From the NCBI RefSeq assembly GCF_003331055.1, contig NZ_PUQD01000058.1, forward strand, positions 1-34,599: a stretch of DNA of 34,599 nucleotides, written 5' to 3'. This stretch comes from Pseudomonas sp. AFG_SD02_1510_Pfu_092 (GTDB lineage Bacteria; Pseudomonadota; Gammaproteobacteria; Pseudomonadales; Pseudomonadaceae). Made by a program: the position numbers and the translations under genes. This document shows, in pieces, positions 1 to 7,662 of this stretch; position 1 is the first letter of the stretch; each line of letters begins with the position of its first letter. The notes below the pieces were generated by a model. That model was given only the letters and a program-made list of their open reading frames with translations, did no database searches and was not told the origin of the DNA.

Positions 1-44
1 ACTTAACTCTTTGAATTTCAAGGAGTTTGTCGTTCCGATGTCGC

Positions 45-111
45 TGGAAGTGGGGCGCATTATAAGGCGATTCGAAACCCCGTCAACCTTTAATTGCAAA
101 AATGTTTCAAA
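45..111 (-). promoter_or_regulatory. Strong sigma70 promoter, probably P1 of a ribosomal RNA operon lying beyond the left edge
   Basis: On the minus strand a -35 TTGACG (81-86) and a perfect -10 TATAAT (59-64) are separated by 16 bp. They are followed by the discriminator GCGCCCC, the GC-rich type found at stringently controlled rRNA and tRNA promoters. The 25 bp upstream of the -35 (87-111) are A/T-rich and could be an UP element; they overlap the msrQ stop codon. Transcription would start near 52 and run off the window. The leader that follows has no open frame of note and resembles, from memory, the start of the putida rrn leader. The promoter is directly visible; assignment to rRNA rather than tRNA is inference. 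Confidence 0.7.
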
Positions 112-717
112 GCGCTCTTCTCCGCCGCTGCAGCATCCTGGGCAACGCCCGCGCGACAGCAGGAACCCGCAGCAGCATCAGTACAGCCCCGATGAACCCG
201 TAGATCGCCCACTCCCGCAGATCCGAACGCACGATCCACAGGAAATGCAGCAAGCCCAACCCCAGCACCGCGTACACCAACCTGTGCAGCTTCTTCCACC
301 GCGCCCCCAAGCGCCGCTGGCTATACCGGTTGGAGGTAACTGCCAACCCCAGCAACCCAAGAAACCCCAGCGCCCCCACAATAATGTAGGGCCGTTTGCG
401 CAGCTCCACCGCCAACTGCCCCCAATCCAGGCCAAGGATAAAGAACAGGTAGGCCAGGATGTGCAGCACGATATAAGCGAACACCCACAACCCCAGCTGC
501 CGGCGCACCACGATCCAGCCCGACCACCCCGTCAGTTTCTGCAATGGCGTCATGCTCAAGGTAACCAACAGGAAGGTCAGCGCCCCAAGCCCCAACCGGT
601 CCATCATGATTTTTCCGGGATCAGGCCCCAGCAGATTCATCGCCGCCTCATACAACCACCACACCGGGAACAGGCAGCCGACGACGAAGATGGCCAGACG
701 CAACCAGGGGTAGCGCA

Positions 718-718
<1 letters not shown>
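107..718 (-). CDS. msrQ: MsrQ, haem-binding membrane subunit of the periplasmic methionine sulfoxide reductase MsrPQ
   Basis: A 203-residue integral membrane protein with about six hydrophobic segments, the normal size for MsrQ (formerly YedZ). The family passes electrons from the quinone pool or a flavin reductase through haem b to the periplasmic molybdoenzyme MsrP, which repairs oxidised methionines in envelope proteins. His86, His145 and His158 lie in membrane segments where family haem ligands occur. The start codon shares one base with the msrP stop (TGATG), so the two are co-transcribed and probably translationally coupled. The very basic C-terminus (residues 194-201) should be cytoplasmic. 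No terminator is seen; the next element is the rrn-type promoter on the same strand. Confidence 0.95.
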
Positions 719-1731
<1,013 letters not shown>

Positions 1732-1810
1732 GGACGGCTCCACAGCACTGGATAACGGATGTACCAGTAAGACTATGGAGCCGGAGCGTTATTCCAGCAT
1801 TAAATGATTG

Positions 1811-2662
1811 TCACGCCTTGCGACGGCGCGACTTCAGCAGGAACTGGATCGGCCCGGAAGCCGCATAGGCGAGGAAGATCAGCAGCAGGATGCGCGGCGG
1901 GTCGCTGAACACCACGGCAAACACCAGCACCACGGCAAGGATCGCCACGAACGGTACCCGGCCCTTGAGGTCCAGCTCCTTGAAGCTGTTGTACTTGATG
2001 TTACTGACCATCAGCATGCCGGCAGCGGCCACCAGCAGCGCCACCAGGAACGACAGCTTGGAGCCCTGGATGCCGTAGTCGCTGAACGCCCATACGGTAC
2101 CCGCCACCACGCCGGCGGCCGCCGGGCTGGCCAGACCGATGAAGTAGCGTTTGTCGGCGGTGCCGACCTGGGTATTGAAACGCGCCAGACGCAGCGCCGC
2201 GCCAGCGACATAAATGAAGGCGACCATCCAGCCGACCTTGCCCATGTCACCCAGCGCCCAGCCGAAGGCCAGCAAGGCCGGCGCCACACCAAAGGCGACC
2301 ATGTCCGACAGCGAGTCGTACTCGGCACCGAAGGCGCTCTGGGTGTTGGTCATGCGCGCGACGCGGCCGTCGAGGCCGTCGAGCACCATGGCCACGAAGA
2401 TGGCGATCGCGGCGAAGGCGAAATACTTGCTCGCCTCGCGCGGGTCACCGGCACTCAGGGCGCTCTGCGCGCTCATCGAGCTGATGATGGAATAGAAACC
2501 GGCAAACAGGTTGGCGGTGGTAAACAGGTTGGGCAGCAGATAGATGCCACGGTGGCGCACCTTGCGGCCTTCGGCGTCATGCCCTTCTTCAACGTGCTCA
2601 TCGACAGGTAGCAGGCTTTCGGCGTCGGAGGGCTTGTTCGGCTCTTCGGGACGTTCGCTCAT
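1811..2662 (-). CDS. pssA: CDP-diacylglycerol-serine O-phosphatidyltransferase (phosphatidylserine synthase)
   Basis: A 283-residue multispanning membrane enzyme that makes phosphatidylserine from CDP-diacylglycerol and serine, the committed step to phosphatidylethanolamine. The CDP-alcohol phosphotransferase motif is complete: Asp95-x2-Asp98-Gly-x2-Ala-Arg-x8-Gly-x3-Asp116-x3-Asp120. It therefore belongs to the membrane PssA type, not the phospholipase-D-like type of E. coli. A hydrophilic N-terminal tail of about 40 residues precedes the first membrane segment. A frame extends 16 codons further upstream, but the ATG at 2662 is preceded by AAGG at a good distance and gives the familiar MSERPEEP start. 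It lies downstream of ilvC but is separated from it by a strong terminator, so it should have its own promoter. Confidence 0.94.
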   Translation of the reverse strand: MSERPEEPNKPSDAESLLPVDEHVEEGHDAEGRKVRHRGIYLLPNLFTTANLFAGFYSIISSMSAQSALSAGDPREASKYFAFAAIAIFVAMVLDGLDGRVARMTNTQSAFGAEYDSLSDMVAFGVAPALLAFGWALGDMGKVGWMVAFIYVAGAALRLARFNTQVGTADKRYFIGLASPAAAGVVAGTVWAFSDYGIQGSKLSFLVALLVAAAGMLMVSNIKYNSFKELDLKGRVPFVAILAVVLVFAVVFSDPPRILLLIFLAYAASGPIQFLLKSRRRKA

Positions 2663-2768
2663 GGAGGGTACCTTGCAACAGGATGGAAAATGTTCGACAC
2701 GGGCCTGCAAAACGGGTTCTGACGACAGGCCACTGGTCTGCTTTATACCAGAAGCTGACTGTCAGAAC

Positions 2769-2797
2769 GAAAAAACGCGGCCGAAGCCGCGTTTTTA
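2769..2797 (-). terminator. Rho-independent terminator of the ilvIHC operon
   Basis: On the minus strand, AAAAACGCGGC, a TTCG tetraloop, then GCCGCGTTTTTT: an 11-bp stem with the very stable UUCG loop and a U tract. It sits 16 bp after the ilvC stop. The stem is flanked by A and T runs on both sides, so it may also stop transcripts coming the other way. Confidence 0.93.
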
Positions 2798-2812
2798 ATC
2801 TTTCGACAAGAA

Positions 2813-3829
2813 TCAGTTCTTGGTCTTGTCGACGATTTTGTTAGCCGAGATCCACGGCATCATCGAGCGCAGCTGCTCGCCGATGATTTCGATGCCGTGA
2901 GCGGCGTTGTTGCGGCGCTTGGCGGTCATCGATGGGTAGTTGGTAGCACCTTCGGAGATGAACATCTTCGCGTACTCGCCGTCCTGGATGCGCTTCAGGG
3001 CGTTGCGCATGGCCTTGCGGGATTCTTCGTTGATGACTTCCGGACCGGTTACGTACTCACCGTATTCGGCGTTGTTGGAGATCGAGTAGTTCATGTTGGC
3101 GATACCGCCTTCGTACATGAGGTCAACGATCAGCTTCAGCTCGTGCAGGCACTCGAAGTAAGCCATTTCCGGCGCGTAGCCAGCTTCGACCAGGGTTTCG
3201 AAACCGGCTTTGACCAGCTCGACGGTACCGCCGCAGAGAACGGCCTGCTCACCGAACAGGTCGGTTTCGGTTTCGTCCTTGAAGGTGGTTTCGATGATGC
3301 CGGTACGGCCGCCGCCAACGCCCGAAGCGTACGACAGTGCAACGTTCTTGGCATTGCCCGAAGCGTCCTGGTAGATGGCGATCAGGTCAGGGATACCGCC
3401 GCCCTTGACGAACTCGGAGCGCACGGTGTGGCCAGGTGCCTTCGGCGCGATCATGATCACGTCGAGGTCGGCACGCGGGACGACCTGGTTGTAGTGGATC
3501 GCGAAGCCGTGGGAGAAGGCCAGGGTAGCGCCCTTCTTGATGTTCGGCTCGATTTCCTGCTTGTACAGCTGGCCCTGGAATTCGTCCGGGGTCAGGATCA
3601 TGACCAGGTCGGCAGCAGCGACGGCGGAGGCAACGTCGGTCACTTTCAGGCCGTGGGCTTCTGCCTTGGCAACGGTGGCCGAACCTTTACGCAGACCGAT
3701 GGTGACATCTACACCGGAGTCCTTCAGGTTGCACGCTTGGGCGTGGCCCTGGGAACCGTAACCGATGATGGCGACTTTCTTACCCTGGATGATGGAAAGG
3801 TCGCAGTCTTTATCGTAGAAAACTTTCAT
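2813..3829 (-). CDS. ilvC: Ketol-acid reductoisomerase (NADP+), short class I form
   Basis: A 338-residue class I enzyme that isomerises and reduces acetolactate or acetohydroxybutyrate to the dihydroxy acids of the valine/leucine and isoleucine pathways. The nucleotide-binding loop GYGSQG is at residues 23-28, with Arg47-Lys48 and Ser50 in the phosphate-binding loop, which suggests NADPH. His107 and Lys130 and the metal ligands Asp190 and Glu194 (context TDLFGEQ), Glu226 and Glu230 are all present. The start ATG is preceded by AGGGG seven bases upstream. It is last in the ilvI-ilvH-ilvC operon, 56 bp after ilvH, and is followed by a strong terminator. Confidence 0.97.
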   Translation of the reverse strand: MKVFYDKDCDLSIIQGKKVAIIGYGSQGHAQACNLKDSGVDVTIGLRKGSATVAKAEAHGLKVTDVASAVAAADLVMILTPDEFQGQLYKQEIEPNIKKGATLAFSHGFAIHYNQVVPRADLDVIMIAPKAPGHTVRSEFVKGGGIPDLIAIYQDASGNAKNVALSYASGVGGGRTGIIETTFKDETETDLFGEQAVLCGGTVELVKAGFETLVEAGYAPEMAYFECLHELKLIVDLMYEGGIANMNYSISNNAEYGEYVTGPEVINEESRKAMRNALKRIQDGEYAKMFISEGATNYPSMTAKRRNNAAHGIEIIGEQLRSMMPWISANKIVDKTKN

Positions 3830-3885
3830 GAAAATACCCCTGGTTATATCTCGGCCCCTGCGGAGCCATCGCTAATTTTTGGAAT

Positions 3886-4377
3886 TCAGATGCTGAGCAC
3901 TTTGTCGCCACGGGCAATGCCGGTAACGCCGCTGCGCACGGTTTCGAGAATCGATGCAGTGCCGATGGCCTGGATGAAGCTGTCCAGTTTGTCGCTGGTG
4001 CCGCTCAGCTGTACGGTGTACACGCTGGCGGTCACATCGACGATCTGGCCACGGAAGATATCCGTGGTGCGCTTGATCTCGGCGCGCTGGGCACCGGTGG
4101 CCTTGACCTTGACCAGCATCAGTTCACGCTCGATGTGAGCGCTTTCCGACAGGTCGACAAGCTTGACCACTTCGACCAGCTTGTTCAGGTTCTTGGTGAT
4201 CTGTTCGATCACTTCGTCATGGCCAACGGTGGTCAGCGTCAGACGCGACAGGGTCGGGTCTTCGGTCGGCGCCACGGTCAGGCTTTCAATGTTGTAGTTA
4301 CGCTGGGAGAACAGGCCGACCACACGGGACAACGCACCAGGTTCGTTTTCCAGCAGCAGGGAAATGATGTGCCGCAT
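3886..4377 (-). CDS. ilvH: Acetolactate synthase small (regulatory) subunit
   Basis: A 163-residue regulatory subunit that activates the large subunit and confers valine feedback inhibition. The N-terminal ACT domain (about residues 2-78) has the typical NEPGALSRVVGLFSQR segment and the following NIESLTVA; the rest is the C-terminal domain of the ALS small subunit family. Its ATG begins one base after the stop codon of the large-subunit gene (TGATATG), so the two are very likely translationally coupled and made in matched amounts. Length is normal. Confidence 0.97.
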   Translation of the reverse strand: MRHIISLLLENEPGALSRVVGLFSQRNYNIESLTVAPTEDPTLSRLTLTTVGHDEVIEQITKNLNKLVEVVKLVDLSESAHIERELMLVKVKATGAQRAEIKRTTDIFRGQIVDVTASVYTVQLSGTSDKLDSFIQAIGTASILETVRSGVTGIARGDKVLSI

Positions 4378-4378
4378 A

Positions 4379-6103
4379 TCAGGTACGCTCCGTCTTGCTC
4401 AGCCACATGTCACGCATCGAGCCGTCCTTGATCTGCATCGGATAGACGTGCTCGCTGCGGTCAACCGCGATGTCGATGAACACCAGGCGGTCCTTCATCG
4501 CAAACGCTTCTTCCAGCTTCGGCTTGAGGTCCTTCAGGCTGGTGATGCGGATACCCACATGGCCATAGGCCTCGGCCAGCTTGATGAAGTCCGGCAGCGA
4601 CTCGACGTACGAGTGCGAGTGACGACCGTTGTAGGCCATGTCCTGCCACTGGCGAACCATGCCCAACACACCGTTGTTCAGGTTGACGATCTTCACCGGC
4701 AGGCCGTACTGCATGCAGGTGGACAGCTCCTGGATGTTCATCTGGATGCTGCCTTCGCCCGTCACGCAGGCCACGTCCTGATCCGGGAAGTTGAGCTTGA
4801 CGCCCATCGCCGCCGGGAAGCCGAAGCCCATGGTGCCCAGGCCACCGGAGTTGATCCAGCGGTTCGGCTTGTTGAAGCGGTAGTACTGCGCCGCGAACAT
4901 CTGGTGCTGACCGACATCGGAAGTGACGAAGGCATCGCCATGGGTCACTTCGCACAGGGTTTCGATCACTTTCTGCGGCTTGATGACATTGCCGTCGCCC
5001 TTGTCGTAAGGGAACAGCTCGCCATCGCCACGCCATTCGTCGATCTGCTTCCACCAGGCATCCAGCGCCGCCTTGTCAGGCTGCTCGCCGATTTCCTTGA
5101 GGATGGCGAGCATTTCGCCGAGCACGCTGTCGACCGGGCCGACGATTGGCACATCGGCCTTGATCATCTTGGAAATCGACGCCGGGTCGATGTCGATGTG
5201 GATGATCTTGGCGTTCGGGCAGAACTTGGCCGGGCCGTTGACCACGCGGTCGTCGAAGCGCGCTCCGACAGCGAAGATGACGTCGGCATGGTGCATCGCC
5301 ATGTTCGCGGTGAAGCTGCCGTGCATGCCGAGCATGCCGAGGAACTGGCGGTCGGTACCCGGGAAGCCACCCAGACCCATCAGGGTATTGGTGACCGGCA
5401 GGTTCAACGCCTTGGCGATTTCGGTCAGGGCTTCGGAGCCCCCACCGAGGATCACGCCGCCACCGGCGTAGACGATCGGGCGCTTGGCTGCCAGCAGCAT
5501 CTCGGCGGCCTTGCGGATCTGGCCGGAGTGGCCGCGTACCGCCGGGCTGTAGGAGCGCAGCTTGACCTTCTTCGGGTAGACGTATTCGAACTTCTCGGCC
5601 GGGTTGGTCATATCTTTTGGAATGTCGACCACGACCGGACCTGGGCGACCGGATTGCGCCAGGTAGAATGCTTTTTTCAGAACTTCGGGGATTTCGCTGG
5701 CGTGTTTGATCATGAAGCTGTGCTTCACGATAGGCCGCGAAATACCGATCATGTCGGTTTCCTGGAAGGCATCGGTACCTACCATGGTGCTAGGCACCTG
5801 GCCGGACAGGATGACCATCGGGATGGAGTCCATGTAGGCGGTGGCAATACCGGTAATGGCATTGGTCGCGCCTGGGCCGGAGGTTACCAGCACCACACCG
5901 GCCTTGCCGGTGGCGCGGGCGTAGCCGTCCGCCATATGGGTAGCCGCCTGCTCGTGGCGAACCAGGATGTGCTCGACTTCCGGTTCCTTGAACAGTGCGT
6001 CGTAAACATGCAGGAGAGCACCACCAGGGTACCCGTAGATGTGCTTAACGCCTTCGTCACGCAAGAAGCGGACGACCATCTCAGCGCCAGATAAAAGCTC
6101 CAC
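4379..6103 (-). CDS. ilvI: Acetolactate synthase large (catalytic) subunit
   Basis: A 574-residue thiamine-diphosphate enzyme that condenses two pyruvates, or pyruvate with 2-oxobutyrate, as the first common step of branched-chain amino acid synthesis. The catalytic Glu51 lies in RHEQAATHMADG, and the ThDP/Mg segment runs from GEGSIQMN (from residue 449) to NLNN (474-477). The usual GDG is GEG here, a conservative change of a metal-binding Asp. Two in-frame GTG codons compete for the start. The one at 6103 has AGAGG eight bases upstream and gives the usual MELLSGAEM; the one at 6112 has no ribosome site, so 6103 was chosen. First gene of the ilvIHC operon. Some annotations call it ilvB. Confidence 0.96.
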   Translation of the reverse strand: MELLSGAEMVVRFLRDEGVKHIYGYPGGALLHVYDALFKEPEVEHILVRHEQAATHMADGYARATGKAGVVLVTSGPGATNAITGIATAYMDSIPMVILSGQVPSTMVGTDAFQETDMIGISRPIVKHSFMIKHASEIPEVLKKAFYLAQSGRPGPVVVDIPKDMTNPAEKFEYVYPKKVKLRSYSPAVRGHSGQIRKAAEMLLAAKRPIVYAGGGVILGGGSEALTEIAKALNLPVTNTLMGLGGFPGTDRQFLGMLGMHGSFTANMAMHHADVIFAVGARFDDRVVNGPAKFCPNAKIIHIDIDPASISKMIKADVPIVGPVDSVLGEMLAILKEIGEQPDKAALDAWWKQIDEWRGDGELFPYDKGDGNVIKPQKVIETLCEVTHGDAFVTSDVGQHQMFAAQYYRFNKPNRWINSGGLGTMGFGFPAAMGVKLNFPDQDVACVTGEGSIQMNIQELSTCMQYGLPVKIVNLNNGVLGMVRQWQDMAYNGRHSHSYVESLPDFIKLAEAYGHVGIRITSLKDLKPKLEEAFAMKDRLVFIDIAVDRSEHVYPMQIKDGSMRDMWLSKTERT

Positions 6104-6344
6104 GTTGTTCACCTCTAAAACGCCAGAATACCGCCCTCACTGGACGGGTCTTAATAGGTTTACTGCCAAGCAGAGCATGAGCGAACGTCAGCACTGACTG
6201 AGCAAGTATTGGGAGCGCCCCAGAGTGTTGCGGGGTTTTCCCACCCAGCGCGAGGTAACGCGTTGCGGGGTGTAACAGGTCGGCGCGGGTGTGCGCCTCA
6301 TGATCTGCTTAGCGGGTCTGCTTCTGGCAGTCCCTCTACAGCGG
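6104..6344 (-). promoter_or_regulatory. Long 5' leader of the ilvIHC operon, no gene assigned
   Basis: About 240 bases lie between the likely transcription start and the ilvI start. On the plus strand the segment holds a 10-bp direct repeat GTTGCGGGGT (6227-6236 and 6262-6271) and the palindrome AACGCGTT beside the second copy. A 37-codon frame (6301 down to 6188) has no ribosome site and no excess of branched-chain codons. I see no textbook attenuator hairpin with a U run. An RNA-level control is possible but not shown. Confidence 0.4.
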
Positions 6345-6380
6345 AGATTGGATTCTTCTGATTCAGCGCCAACAAGTCAA
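6345..6380 (-). promoter_or_regulatory. Probable sigma70 promoter of ilvIHC
   Basis: On the minus strand TTGACT (6375-6380) is followed after exactly 17 bp by AAGAAT (6352-6357), four of six matches to TATAAT. It lies in an A/T-rich patch between the yqcC terminator and ilvI, and is the best promoter in the gap. Expected start is near 6345. Confidence 0.5.
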
Positions 6381-6464
6381 GAAAAATTATTGCCAATTTT
6401 TCCCCAAGATGAATTCCTGCCACCACTAAAAATCGCTTCAGCAGCAGAATAAATAAGATTTCCA

Positions 6465-6492
6465 CAAAAAAGGGCCACAATCTGCGGCCCTT
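6465..6492 (-). terminator. Terminator of the mrcB-lpoP-yqcC operon
   Basis: On the minus strand, AAGGGCC, a nine-base loop, GGCCCTT and a run of T. It lies 20 bp past the yqcC stop and upstream of the ilv promoter, so it separates the two operons. Confidence 0.85.
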
Positions 6493-6511
6493 GAAGGAAA
6501 AACTGAAGAAA

Positions 6512-6844
6512 TCAGGCGGAAGGAGCAATCAATTGGTCAAATGCTGCCAACAGGCGGCGTAGCTCGCGACTTTGCTCCGGCCGCTCGGTAAATACCGTTT
6601 CGGCCATGACCAGGATGCCGGAGGCGTTGGGCAACGGCTGGCCCAGCTCGATGATGATCTTCATGCGGGGCAGGAAGATCCACTGCAACCACTGCTCGAA
6701 ACTGAGGGTATCAACGGCGAAAGGCACGGTACTGGCCAGTGCTTCGTCACTCGGCGGCTCGTCATCCCACCAGCCTTGCACCTGCAGCTCCCGTTCGATC
6801 AGCAGCAAGTGGTCGGCAATATCCAGAATACGCTGCTCGATCAT
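6512..6844 (-). CDS. yqcC: YqcC family protein (DUF446)
   Basis: A 110-residue soluble, acidic protein of the YqcC family. The family segment is visible: aromatic residues around GWWDDEPPSD (24-33), then TLSFEQWLQWIFLPRM in the middle and a helical C-terminus. No biochemical function is established; in enterobacteria the gene sits next to truC. Here the start codon shares one base with the stop of the upstream lipoprotein gene (TGATG), so it is translated as part of the mrcB operon. That gives a cell-wall context by position only. A terminator follows at once. Confidence 0.85.
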   Translation of the reverse strand: MIEQRILDIADHLLLIERELQVQGWWDDEPPSDEALASTVPFAVDTLSFEQWLQWIFLPRMKIIIELGQPLPNASGILVMAETVFTERPEQSRELRRLLAAFDQLIAPSA

Positions 6845-7635
6845 CAGGAATTGACCTGTGCCTTTTGCCGGGCCAGTGCAGCACCGGCGCTATCGCCCTG
6901 TTTCTCGCGGGCCTGGGCGATGGTGTTCCACAGCTCGGCTTGCAGACTCGGGCGACCGTTGGCGTAGGTCAGCGCACGACGCGCCAGTTGCTCGGCCTGC
7001 GGCGCATCACCCTGCGACAGGCGCACCTGGGCCAGGCGGTAGAGCACCTGCGGCTCGCGCGGGGCAATGCGCTGGGCACGCTCCAGGCTGGAAGCGGCAC
7101 CGTTGAAGTCGCCGCTGCCCTGCTGAGTCTTGGCGGTGGTCAACAGCGCCAGCACCGGGCCGTCCAGCTGCTCATCGGCCGACAGGCCACCCGCAGCGGC
7201 GCCGCTACGCGGAATACCGGTTGGCGCGCTGGTGCTTGACGGGGTGCTGTTCATCGACGCGATGTCGAAGGGTTCGTCGGCGATCGGGTTGGGGTTGGTG
7301 GCCATCGGCGCCGAACTGACTGGGCCTGTCGTGATCGGGCCTGGCGTAATCGGCGAAGTGCTGATCGGCGCCGCGCCATTGTTTGCCGGGAATGTCTGGA
7401 TGCCCGAGGCGCCAGCGCCCTGCGGGATCATCACGGTCACCCCGGAGTCCTCCGGCAGCGTTTGCGCCTGCGCGGTGCCCGTGTTGTAGCCAGCCGCCGA
7501 GCGGTTGGCCGTCACGCGTTCGCTGTTGGACACGCGGGTGCTCGAATCGACCACCGGAATATTGCCGCGCGGGACGCTGGCGCAGCCCTGAAGCACAGCC
7601 AGCGCCGTCACGGCAGGAAACAGCCACTTGTTCAC
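6844..7635 (-). CDS. lpoP: TPR-containing outer-membrane lipoprotein, probable LpoP activator of PBP1b
   Basis: A 263-residue protein with a lipoprotein signal: MNKWLFP, a hydrophobic core, then LQGC with the lipidated Cys18. A Pro/Thr/Ser-rich, low-complexity linker spans about residues 25-130. The C-terminal ~100 residues form tetratricopeptide-like helices (for example the segments beginning GDFNGAASSLERA and GDAPQAEQLARRA). In P. aeruginosa a TPR lipoprotein encoded next to the PBP1b gene, LpoP, activates that synthase in place of E. coli LpoB; layout and position here match. The GTG at 7635 was chosen because GAGGT lies six bases ahead; the ATG at 7650 overlaps that site and spoils the signal peptide. 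It starts 27 bp after mrcB and overlaps yqcC by one base. Confidence 0.82.
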   Translation of the reverse strand: MNKWLFPAVTALAVLQGCASVPRGNIPVVDSSTRVSNSERVTANRSAAGYNTGTAQAQTLPEDSGVTVMIPQGAGASGIQTFPANNGAAPISTSPITPGPITTGPVSSAPMATNPNPIADEPFDIASMNSTPSSTSAPTGIPRSGAAAGGLSADEQLDGPVLALLTTAKTQQGSGDFNGAASSLERAQRIAPREPQVLYRLAQVRLSQGDAPQAEQLARRALTYANGRPSLQAELWNTIAQAREKQGDSAGAALARQKAQVNS

Positions 7636-7662
7636 GTCACACCTCATCAATGCAGCCTGTGC

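Noticed and set aside
4364..6094. A 576-codon open frame antisense to ilvI, and similar long antisense frames at 2897-4138, 18220-20757 and 31470-33821
   Set aside because: They lie opposite well-recognised genes and have His/Asp/Val/Gln-rich translations with no domain pattern. GC-rich third positions open such frames by chance.
6188..6301. A 37-codon frame in the ilv leader as a leader peptide
   Set aside because: No ribosome site and no excess of Leu, Ile or Val codons.
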